Below are positions 7,485-13,385 of a stretch of 13,385 nt of DNA, in pieces. Every line of letters begins with the position of its first letter. The stretch's first letter is position 1. A model generated the notes under the pieces. It worked only from the letters and a program-made list of their open reading frames with translations. It searched no databases and was not told the origin of the DNA. The stretch spans positions 1 to 13,385 of the forward strand of contig NZ_CAKTYH010000048.1 of assembly GCF_934632265.1 (NCBI RefSeq), in the 5' to 3' direction. The translations under genes were made by a program, and so were the position numbers. This DNA comes from an uncultured Senegalimassilia sp. (GTDB taxonomy: Bacteria > Actinomycetota > Coriobacteriia > Coriobacteriales > Eggerthellaceae).

Positions 7485-7526
7485 GGTAGAGCGACAAGGG
7501 TCGCGCGGTTCGTTGTCTGCTGATGA

Positions 7527-7567
7527 GGGCGGGTGGCGTTGCTTCGCGTTTGACGGTTGTCCCGCCC
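7527..7567. repeat. Inverted repeat between the convergent kinase and exporter genes
   Basis: GGGCGGG (7527-7533) pairs with CCCGCCC (7561-7567) around a 27-base spacer. No T-tract follows on either strand. It could form a long hairpin at the 3' end of the kinase message; nothing more can be said. Confidence 0.35.
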
Positions 7568-7599
7568 ATATAAGCATGTGAAGGCGTCGGGTGAAACCG

Positions 7600-7638
7600 A
7601 AGGGACCGGCCCTGGAGGAGTTCCGAAGCCGGTCCCTT
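7600..7638. terminator. Hairpin between convergent genes, probable terminator
   Basis: A perfect 11-bp stem, AAGGGACCGGC (7600-7610) with GCCGGTCCCTT (7628-7638), encloses a 17-base loop. It lies 116 bases past the kinase stop and 72 bases past the exporter stop on the other strand. The downstream tract is only modestly T-rich on the - strand (TTCGGTTTC) and absent on the + strand. It probably serves the exporter transcript, perhaps both. Confidence 0.55.
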
Positions 7639-7709
7639 GCGACGTCGATCTTGTCAGATGGTTCGTCCAAACGCCTGTTGCGTTGGCGGGCAGTGCGTTC
7701 TGCGTTGCG

Positions 7710-9170
7710 CTACTCGGCTGCTTGTGCAGCGCTTGCTGCCGTGTCGCGGATCACGTGGGGCTGCTTGCGCGCCTCCTTGGAGACGCGGATCTTCAGCACG
7801 CCGAAGACCAAAGCCACCACGCCGATAGCGGCGCATGCCATATACGCCGCGCTCGTGCCCGATACCGTCGCATCGACGGTAGCCGTGCCTTGCAAAGCCG
7901 CGTTCGACGTGACCGTGGTCATGAGCGTGACGATGATGGCGGTTACCAGGCCGCCTGCAACCTGACGGCCGGTATTGGCGATGGCGTTGCCGTGGGCGAT
8001 CTGGCTGTTCTCAAGCGCATTGATGCCCCAGGTGTTCACCGGCATGTTCGCCAACGACTGACCTGCAGCCTGCGCGGCGCACATCACTGCCACCATCATG
8101 ATGGAGCAGCTTGCGTCCATGCGCGACAGGGCGAACAGCGCCACGGTCATGAGCGTCAAGCCGCCCACGGAAATGGCGCGCGGGCCGAATTTGTCGAACA
8201 CAACGCCCGAGATGGGGCTGATAAGGATGCCGACCGCAGCTGCGGGCAGCATCGCCATGCCCGTTTGCAGCGCCGTCGCGCCCATCGCGGTCTGCAGAAG
8301 GATGGGCAGAATAGTGTTGGTGACCAGGCATGCCGCGTTGATGAGGGTCACCACGATGGCGGCAACGGCGAAATCGCCCGATTTCAAGCACCTCAGGTCG
8401 AGCAACGGGTCCTCAAGGCGAAGCTGACGGCGCGCGAACAGCACGAGGCAGGCCACGCCTGCGATGATGCATCCGAGCACTACGGGGCTTGCCCATCCCA
8501 TCGAGGAGGCGCTGGAGAAACCGTACAGCAGGCCGCCGAACGCCACCGTGGAAAGCGCGATCGATGCTACGTCAAGATGTGGGCGCTTTCCTTCGCCGAC
8601 GTTGTCAAGCAAGAACACGGCGCACAAAAGGCCTGCAATGGCCAGCGGCACGATGCAGCCAAGGCATGCGCGCCATCCGTAGGCGTCGATGATGGCCCCG
8701 CCGACGACGGGCCCGATCGCCGGTCCCGCCGACATCACGATGCCCGCCATGCCCATGGCGGTCCCTCGCTTCTCCACGGGGAACACCAGCATGGGAACCA
8801 CCGACACCAACGGCAGCAGCACGCCGGATGCGGCTGCTTGCAATACGCGTCCGCAGATCAGCAGGAAAAACGTCGGTGCGGCCGCGCAAAGCGCCGTACC
8901 TGCGGCAAACGCACCCGTTGCGGCGAAGAATAGCTGACGGGTGGTGAAGCGGTCGATCAAGAAGGCCGACACCGGCACCATAATGCCGCTGACCAGGGGA
9001 TATATAGACATGATCCACTGCGCTGTGGAGGCATCGATGGCGAAATCGGCCATGATGACGGGCAGGGCGGGGGACATGACGGTTTGGTTGAGAAGCGCCA
9101 GGAAGGCGCCGAAGACCACAACACCCGTGATGCGAACGCGGTGTGCTGCGGCGGAGCTTGCGTTGTTCAA
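7710..9170 (-). CDS. MFS drug exporter, DHA2 (14-helix, EmrB/QacA-like) family
   Basis: A proton-driven membrane exporter of the major facilitator superfamily, 486 residues. The TTG at 9170-9168 is chosen because GGAGG (9183-9179 on the - strand) stands 8 bases ahead and the first helix begins about 15 residues later. A longer open frame to 9335 encodes a Cys/Pro/Ala-rich stretch unlike a transporter. Motifs: LLNQTVMSPALPVIM at the first helix (Asn where many relatives have Asp, as in LmrB-like exporters), DRFTTRQL in the helix 2-3 loop, GRVLQAAASG, and the antiporter motif GPAIGPVVGG in helix 5. The remainder alternates hydrophobic segments and short loops, compatible with 14 helices, and ends in a short polar tail. 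It is monocistronic and convergent with the kinase gene. The substrate is unknown. A 46-base palindrome covers its promoter, suggesting repression by a regulator not encoded nearby. Confidence 0.9.
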   Translation of the reverse strand: MNNASSAAAHRVRITGVVVFGAFLALLNQTVMSPALPVIMADFAIDASTAQWIMSIYPLVSGIMVPVSAFLIDRFTTRQLFFAATGAFAAGTALCAAAPTFFLLICGRVLQAAASGVLLPLVSVVPMLVFPVEKRGTAMGMAGIVMSAGPAIGPVVGGAIIDAYGWRACLGCIVPLAIAGLLCAVFLLDNVGEGKRPHLDVASIALSTVAFGGLLYGFSSASSMGWASPVVLGCIIAGVACLVLFARRQLRLEDPLLDLRCLKSGDFAVAAIVVTLINAACLVTNTILPILLQTAMGATALQTGMAMLPAAAVGILISPISGVVFDKFGPRAISVGGLTLMTVALFALSRMDASCSIMMVAVMCAAQAAGQSLANMPVNTWGINALENSQIAHGNAIANTGRQVAGGLVTAIIVTLMTTVTSNAALQGTATVDATVSGTSAAYMACAAIGVVALVFGVLKIRVSKEARKQPHVIRDTAASAAQAAE

Positions 9171-9178
9171 AAGAAGAT

Positions 9179-9183
9179 CCTCC
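9179..9183 (-). promoter_or_regulatory. Ribosome binding site of the MFS exporter
   Basis: GGAGG on the - strand, 8 bases before the TTG at 9170. It is the strongest Shine-Dalgarno match in the region and is the main reason for choosing this non-ATG start. Confidence 0.75.
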
Positions 9184-9191
9184 AAAAGCCG

Positions 9192-9237
9192 ATATGATAC
9201 GTGTGTTGAAAGCGCGTTCAACGCGCACGGATCATAT
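9192..9237 (-). promoter_or_regulatory. Promoter within a 46-base imperfect palindrome (candidate operator)
   Basis: On the - strand, TTGAAC (9221-9216) and TATCAT (9199-9194) form a -35/-10 pair with a 16-base spacer, placing the transcript start near 9187, just before the exporter's GGAGG. The same bases belong to an inverted repeat. The outer arms ATATGAT (9192-9198) and ATCATAT (9231-9237) are perfect, and the inner arms GTTGAA (9205-9210) and TTCAAC (9217-9222) are also perfect around a 6-base centre. The flanking CGTG/CACG segments are partly paired. Overlap with both promoter elements is the usual arrangement for a dimeric repressor site of the TetR or MarR type. That is inference, since no regulator gene is in view. 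Confidence 0.6.
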
Positions 9238-9741
9238 GAGCATGGAGGAGAGGCTGCATGCGCCGAAGGCGCGCAGCGGGCATGGGGCGCACAGCATGGA
9301 ATCCGTGCGGCGGATGCGATGGAATATGTCGGCAAGCGATTGAAACATAACGGTGGGCAATCCTAACAAAAAGGCTGCCGTGCGTACGGACGTTTCCTTT
9401 ATGTCATGGAATTGTCATCTCTGAACTTCGCACGCTTTGGCTGAGCAGGCTAATGGAAACCTTCGGCTCATACGCCCTTTGTTCTGCGCGCTTGCTTATA
9501 CCCCAATATCTTCGATATGGTGAATCTCGCTTCCCCTATATGCCGTCTACCGGTATTTTGTTGTCAAAACGGACCCATTTACCGAGCATACCGTCCGTCC
9601 TCAATGCTGCGAGGTGAAACGGCCGGTTGGATGGTAGAGTGCTATCCGTGCCCGCCGTCCGGGCACGTTCGGCTTTATGCGGCGCTTCAAGCTCCATGGG
9701 GTCGGATTCGGCTAGCAAGGACAATGAAAGGGGGAGGCAGC
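9238..9741. other. Divergent spacer between the exporter and the ech operon
   Basis: About 500 bases without a convincing gene. A 35-codon frame at 9236-9343 (+) and the upstream extension of the echA frame (from 9517) show no family resemblance or good ribosome site. No clear sigma-70 promoter for the ech genes was found. TTGTCA at 9561-9566 resembles a -35, but nothing like TATAAT follows at 16-18 bases. A hairpin at 9647-9667 is listed separately. The regulatory region of the hydrogenase operon must lie here or be unusual in form. Confidence 0.5.
9647..9667 (+). repeat. Leader hairpin upstream of echA
   Basis: CGTGCCCG (9647-9654) pairs perfectly with CGGGCACG (9660-9667) around a 5-base loop, followed by TTCGGCTTTATG. 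It lies 74 bases before the echA start. The tail is only weakly T-rich, so it may be an mRNA leader structure, a weak terminator or attenuator, or the end of an unseen upstream transcript. Confidence 0.5.
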
Positions 9742-11661
9742 GTGGCTCTCATCGGGTTTCTGATTCTGTTCCCGTTGCTCGTGGCCGGCGTGCTGCTGCT
9801 CGTGAACAACGAGACGGCACGGCGCGTCATCGTGTGCTCTTCAGCGGTGATCATCGGATTCGGGTCGGTTTGGCTTGTTCTGGCCAACCTGGGCACGCCG
9901 TGGGTCGGAATCGAGTTCTCTTCAGGCGCGATAGATATCGTGTGCACGCTCATCGGCTTGGTCGTCGCCGCGGTCATCCTTTGCTTCGGCGTGAAGTACA
10001 AGAACGTTCTGGCGTGCGTGCTCGCCGTGGTCCAGGTCGTCGGCTCCGTGGTGTTCGACGTGTCCGTGGCTCATGGCATCGAAGTGCAGTACGGTTTGTA
10101 CCTGGACAGCCTCACGCTGGTCACTACGTTCATCATCGGCGTCGTCGGCAGCGGCATCTGCATTTACGCTCTGGGTTACATGGAGGACTTCCAGGCTCAC
10201 GAGCCCGCCGATGCCAAGGACCGTCGTCCGAGGTTTTTCGCCCTCATGTTCCTGTTCCTGTCCGCCATGTACGTCATCGTGTTCTCCAACAACCTGTTGT
10301 GGATGTTCACCGGCTGGGAAGTCTCCACGGTGTGCTCGTTCTTGCTCATCGGTTACACCAAAACGCCTGAGGCCATCAACAACGCGTTTCGCCAGATCAT
10401 CATGAACCTGGCTGGCGGCATCGGCTTTCTGGTGGCGCTGTTCGCCATCGCGCTGACCATGGACACGCTCTCGCTCGTGGAGTTCATCGCCGCCGGCGTC
10501 ATGGCTCCGGCGCTTGCCGCCCTGCCCGCGGTCGCGCTGGCGTTCGCCGGCATCACCAAGGCGGCGCAGATGCCGTTCCACACTTGGCTGCTCGGCGCCA
10601 TGGTGGCACCTACGCCTACCTCCGCGCTGCTGCATTCGTCCACCATGGTCAAGGCCGGCGTGTTCCTGCTCATCAAGCTCTCGCCGATCTTCCTCGTGTG
10701 CCCTGTGGCATCGGTCATGACCATCCTGGTGGGCGGCCTGACCTTCCTGCTGTGCAGCTTCATGGCCATCTCGCAGAGCAACGCCAAGCGCGTGCTGGCG
10801 TACTCCACCATCGCCAACCTGGGCCTGATCGTGGCCTGCGCCGGCGTGGGCACCCCCGAGGCCGTGTGGGCTGCAACGTTTTTGGTGCTGTTCCACGCCG
10901 TGGCTAAGAGCCTGCTGTTCCTGTGCGTCGGCACCGCCGAGCATCATATCGGCAGCCGCGACATCGAGGACATGGACCTCATGTTCGAGCGCATGCCGCG
11001 TCTGGCCCGCTTCATGATGGCCGGCATCATGATCATGTTCGTGGCTCCCTTCGGCATGCTCATCGCGAAGTGGGGCACGCTCGTCACCTTCGCCGACACC
11101 GGCAACGTAGCGCTCATCCTCATCCTGGGCTTCGGCTCTGCGGCCACGTTCCTGTTCTGGGCGAAATGGCTCGGCAAGCTTTCGGGCATCGCCGCCCATC
11201 CTTTGAACGTCGAGACCACCGTGCATCGCAGCGAGTGGATCGCGCTCATGGTCATGGCCGTGCTCTCCATGCTGTGCTGCGTGGGCTTGCCCGTCTTGTC
11301 CACGTACCTGGTCGAGCCTTACATCGCCGATGTGTTCGGCGTGTGCGCCCAGGGCGTCAGCCAGGCGAACCTGTGGGTTGCCGCGCTGCTTTCGATCGTG
11401 GTGTTCGTGGTGCTGTTCGGCGGCTTGGGCTCCAAGCAGGTCAAGCAGGTGCCCGTCTACCTGTCAGGCGTTAGCGTGAACAACGCCAACCGCACGTTCC
11501 GCAACTCCTTGTCCGGTGAAACCATGGCAACGTCGCGCAACTGGTACATGGAAGGCGTCTTCGGCGAGCCCAAGATCACCCCGGTGGGCGTGTGGGCCAC
11601 CAGCATCATCATCGTCGTCGGGTTCTGCGCAGCAATCGCTATGCTGTGCGGGCTGCTCTAG
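9742..11661 (+). CDS. echA: Ech hydrogenase subunit A (NuoL/HyfB-like ion-translocating membrane subunit)
   Basis: The antiporter-like subunit that moves H+ or Na+ across the membrane in an energy-converting [NiFe] hydrogenase. From the GTG at 9742 it has 639 residues, typical of EchA. The start is supported by GGGGGAGG at 9730-9737 and by a hydrophobic first helix (LIGFLILFPLLVAGVLLL) right behind it; an ATG at 9724 lacks a well-spaced ribosome site. NuoL-family proton-path residues are present: Glu193 in FTGWEVST, Lys273 in AGITKAAQMPFHTWL, Lys304 in LLHSSTMVKAGVFLL, and Lys389 in LFHAVAKSLLF. The rest is a series of hydrophobic helices, with a more polar C-terminal segment (SGVSVNNANRTFR) before the final helix, as in other group 4 hydrogenases. 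The NuoH-, NuoB- and NuoC-like genes that follow separate it from stand-alone Mrp antiporter genes and from the hyf/hyc gene order. Confidence 0.9.
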   Translation: MALIGFLILFPLLVAGVLLLVNNETARRVIVCSSAVIIGFGSVWLVLANLGTPWVGIEFSSGAIDIVCTLIGLVVAAVILCFGVKYKNVLACVLAVVQVVGSVVFDVSVAHGIEVQYGLYLDSLTLVTTFIIGVVGSGICIYALGYMEDFQAHEPADAKDRRPRFFALMFLFLSAMYVIVFSNNLLWMFTGWEVSTVCSFLLIGYTKTPEAINNAFRQIIMNLAGGIGFLVALFAIALTMDTLSLVEFIAAGVMAPALAALPAVALAFAGITKAAQMPFHTWLLGAMVAPTPTSALLHSSTMVKAGVFLLIKLSPIFLVCPVASVMTILVGGLTFLLCSFMAISQSNAKRVLAYSTIANLGLIVACAGVGTPEAVWAATFLVLFHAVAKSLLFLCVGTAEHHIGSRDIEDMDLMFERMPRLARFMMAGIMIMFVAPFGMLIAKWGTLVTFADTGNVALILILGFGSAATFLFWAKWLGKLSGIAAHPLNVETTVHRSEWIALMVMAVLSMLCCVGLPVLSTYLVEPYIADVFGVCAQGVSQANLWVAALLSIVVFVVLFGGLGSKQVKQVPVYLSGVSVNNANRTFRNSLSGETMATSRNWYMEGVFGEPKITPVGVWATSIIIVVGFCAAIAMLCGLL

Positions 11662-11676
11662 GAAGGGAAGTGTCTC

Positions 11677-12546
11677 ATGTATTTGATTCCCATCATCGTG
11701 GGCACCATCGCCTTCGCCGTGCTCGCTCCCGTGCTCGGCTGCTTGCTCGCCGGCCTTGACCGCAAGCTGTCCGCTCGTATGCAGGGCCGCGTCGGCCCGC
11801 CCATCCTGCAGCCGTACTACGATGTGCGCAAGCTTCTGGAGAAGGACCGCGCCGCGGTGAACAACGTTGAGGGCACCTATATCACCTGCGCTCTCGTGTT
11901 CGCCATCGTGGCGGGCGGCATCTTCTTCGGCGGCGGCAACTTGCTGCTGTCCGTGTTCGTGCTCACGCTCTCCAGCCTGTTCTTCATCATGGCGGCGTAC
12001 TGCACCCGCAGCCCCTATTCGGAGGTCGGCGCGGCACGCGAGGCGCTGCAGATCATGGCCGAAGAGCCTATGAGCCTGTTCATCGCCGTGGTGTTCTTCC
12101 TGGCCACGGGCTCGTTCAACAGCTGCGCCGCGCTCGGCCTCGAAGTCCCGGCCATCGCCACCACCTGGATCGCCTTCCTGGGCTTTCTGTTCATCCTCAC
12201 CATCAAGATGCGCAAAAGCCCCTTCGACCTGAGCTATTCGCATCACGCGCATCAGGAGCTCGTCAAGGGCATCACCACCGAGATGAGCGGCCGCACGCTT
12301 GCGAAGGTGGAGGTCATGCACTGGTGCGAGAACGTGCTGGCTCTCGGTTGGATCGGCCTGTTCTTCGTGTGGGGAAATCCCGTCTCCATCGTTGTGGCCG
12401 TGGTAGCCGCCTTCGCCGCGTTCTTCCTGGAAATCCTCATCGACAACAACTTCGCCCGCGTGAAGTGGCAGATCATGCTCAAGAGCGCGTGGGCGGTGGC
12501 CCTGGTGGCCGGCGGCATCAACATCGCCGTCCTTATGTACCTGTAA
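11677..12546 (+). CDS. echB: Ech hydrogenase subunit B (NuoH-like membrane anchor)
   Basis: The integral membrane subunit that links the peripheral hydrogenase module to the ion pump. It has 289 residues, the normal size for EchB and HycD-like proteins. The NuoH signature is seen at residues 27-57 (LDRKLSARMQGRVGPP, then ILQPYYDVRKLLEKD). The charged loop SPYSEVGAAREALQIMAEEP follows near residues 110-130. A second polar loop, MRKSPFDLSYSHHAHQELVKGITTE, precedes MSGRTLAKVEVMHWCE; both fit the cytoplasmic quinone-chamber-like loops of the family. About eight hydrophobic helices are apparent. It starts 15 bases after echA behind GGAAGGGAAG and stops 10 bases before echC. Confidence 0.93.
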   Translation: MYLIPIIVGTIAFAVLAPVLGCLLAGLDRKLSARMQGRVGPPILQPYYDVRKLLEKDRAAVNNVEGTYITCALVFAIVAGGIFFGGGNLLLSVFVLTLSSLFFIMAAYCTRSPYSEVGAAREALQIMAEEPMSLFIAVVFFLATGSFNSCAALGLEVPAIATTWIAFLGFLFILTIKMRKSPFDLSYSHHAHQELVKGITTEMSGRTLAKVEVMHWCENVLALGWIGLFFVWGNPVSIVVAVVAAFAAFFLEILIDNNFARVKWQIMLKSAWAVALVAGGINIAVLMYL

Positions 12547-12556
12547 GGAGGTCGCA

Positions 12557-12997
12557 ATGGCTTATTTCGCGAAATCGCCGTGGGTCATCCACTACGACGC
12601 CTCAAGCTGCAACGGCTGCGACATCGAGGTTTTGGCGGCTCTGTGCCCGGGCTTCGACGCCGAGCGCTTCGGCGTGATCAACACCGGCAACCCTAAGCAT
12701 GCCGATATCTTCCTGGTCACGGGCAGCGTCAACGAGCAGAACATCTCGGTGGTCAAGGAGATCTACGATCAGATGCTCGAGCCGAAGGTGGTCGTGGCGT
12801 GCGGCATCTGCGCATGCTCCGGCGGCATCTTCCACGATTGCTACAACGTTATCGGCGGCGTCGACCAGGCCATCCCCGTCGACGTGTACGCCCCGGGCTG
12901 CGCGGTGCGCCCCGAGGCCATCATCGACGCGGTCGTCGAGGCCGTCGGCATCTTGGAGGAGAAGCGTGCCGCAATGAAGAACGGGAAGGAGGCGTAA
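12557..12997 (+). CDS. echC: Ech hydrogenase subunit C ([NiFe] hydrogenase small subunit, NuoB-like)
   Basis: The iron-sulfur small subunit that carries electrons between the ferredoxin-like subunit and the NiFe site through one proximal [4Fe-4S] cluster. It has 146 residues, the compact form typical of group 4 enzymes. Cluster ligands are recognisable: Cys18 and Cys21 in SSCNGCDIE, Cys85 in CGICACSGGIF, and Cys115 in APGCAVRPEAI. Extra cysteines at 82, 87 and 95 are not expected ligands. The motif CNGCDIE is characteristic of energy-converting hydrogenases rather than of complex I, where the first two ligands are adjacent cysteines. A strong AAGGAGG precedes the ATG, and only 5 bases separate its stop from echD. 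Confidence 0.94.
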   Translation: MAYFAKSPWVIHYDASSCNGCDIEVLAALCPGFDAERFGVINTGNPKHADIFLVTGSVNEQNISVVKEIYDQMLEPKVVVACGICACSGGIFHDCYNVIGGVDQAIPVDVYAPGCAVRPEAIIDAVVEAVGILEEKRAAMKNGKEA

Positions 12998-13002
12998 GCG
13001 CT

Positions 13003-13385
13003 ATGGCAATACCCGCACAGTATCAGGAGATCTCGGTCGAGGGCCTGCCTGCCCTGTCTGAGCGCATGCAGACGGAAGGTCACCGTTTCGTGCAGGTGCT
13101 CGCCGTCAACACCGAGGCCGGCATCGACGTGCAGTACACGTTCATGAAAGACGGCGTGCTCGAGGTGTTCACCATCAAAGGCGTCACGCCCGAGATCCCC
13201 ATCCCCAGCATCACCGACCGATTCATCGCTGCGTTCGTGTTCGAGAACGAGATCCACGACCTGTTCGGCGTGAACGTCCGCGACATTGCCATCGATTTCG
13301 GAGGCAACTTCTACGTCACGGCGCAGCCTACGCCCATGACCATCATCTCGCCGGCCCAGAAGGCCGCCCGCGAGAAGGCCAAGAA
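13003..13385 (+). CDS. echD: Ech hydrogenase subunit D (NuoC-like), cut by the right edge
   Basis: A soluble structural subunit that packs against the hydrogenase large subunit. The first 127 residues are in the window with no stop. AAGGAGG at 12986-12992 sits 10 bases before the ATG. The family mark is the segment around FVFENEIHDLFGVNV (residues 80-94), which corresponds to the E(N/R)E.(H/Y)DLFG motif of the 30-kDa/NuoC family. The preceding part (GHRFVQVLAVNTE, IDVQYTFMKDG) matches the N-terminal fold. EchD proteins are short, so only a few residues are probably missing. By the standard order, the large catalytic subunit (echE) and the ferredoxin-like subunit (echF) should follow outside the window. 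Confidence 0.9.
   Translation, partial: MAIPAQYQEISVEGLPALSERMQTEGHRFVQVLAVNTEAGIDVQYTFMKDGVLEVFTIKGVTPEIPIPSITDRFIAAFVFENEIHDLFGVNVRDIAIDFGGNFYVTAQPTPMTIISPAQKAAREKAK

Noticed and set aside
7557..8933. 458-codon open frame on the + strand
   Set aside because: It lies antisense to the MFS exporter, is rich in His, Arg, Gly and Gln with no family motif, and reflects the high-GC codon bias of the real gene.
9171..9335. N-terminal extension of the MFS exporter frame on the - strand
   Set aside because: The added 55 residues are Cys/Pro/Ala-rich, do not resemble a transporter N-terminus, and cover the promoter and palindrome. GGAGG before the TTG at 9170 gives a better start.
9236..9343. Short + strand frame of 35 codons starting inside the palindrome
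   Set aside because: It has no ribosome binding site before its ATG, its composition is arbitrary (many Met and Arg), and the start sits in the exporter's candidate operator.
9922..11226. 434-codon open frame on the - strand
   Set aside because: Antisense to echA. Its His/Asp/Glu-rich low-complexity translation is a mirror of codons for membrane helices.

Overview
The window is a stretch of high-GC bacterial chromosome with ordinary protein-coding density and no phage, insertion sequence or CRISPR array. The protein styles (an LspA with an ALDRVVK-type first motif, an Ech-type hydrogenase operon, a hybrid kinase with an SHDIRTP H-box, a DHA2-type drug exporter, a proline tRNA with encoded CCA) suggest an anaerobic actinobacterium of the Coriobacteriia, probably Eggerthellaceae. 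This assignment is inference from sequence style; no 16S or other marker lies in the window.

Left region (1-3957): core genes on the + strand. lspA (open at the left edge) is followed with no gap by an RluD-family pseudouridine synthase. A hairpin and an intrinsic terminator then separate them from a ferrochelatase gene (hemH), which overlaps coaBC (coenzyme A biosynthesis) by 8 bases. A strong hairpin follows coaBC. Next comes a stand-alone tRNA-Pro(GGG) with its own candidate promoter and a very strong terminator.

Middle region (4129-7709): an intergenic stretch carrying a degenerate direct repeat with an exact 38-base period. It is followed by a two-gene unit: a lipoprotein of the family 3 solute-binding type, and a membrane hybrid histidine kinase whose start overlaps the end of the lipoprotein gene. 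No ABC permease or ATPase is present, so the binding protein may act as a ligand sensor for the kinase rather than as a transport component.

Right region (7710-13385): a DHA2-type MFS exporter on the - strand, whose likely promoter lies inside a 46-base imperfect palindrome that looks like a repressor operator. After a 571-base divergent spacer, four closely packed + strand genes match echA-echB-echC-echD, the start of an energy-converting Ech-type [NiFe] hydrogenase operon. In that complex a NuoL-like ion pump, a NuoH-like membrane anchor, the electron-transferring small subunit and a NuoC-like subunit join a catalytic large subunit and a ferredoxin-like subunit. Genes for the last two are expected just past the right edge.

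The best candidates for something little described are the lipoprotein/hybrid-kinase pair, the 38-base periodic repeat upstream of it, and the operator-like palindrome at the exporter promoter. None is proven new from sequence alone.
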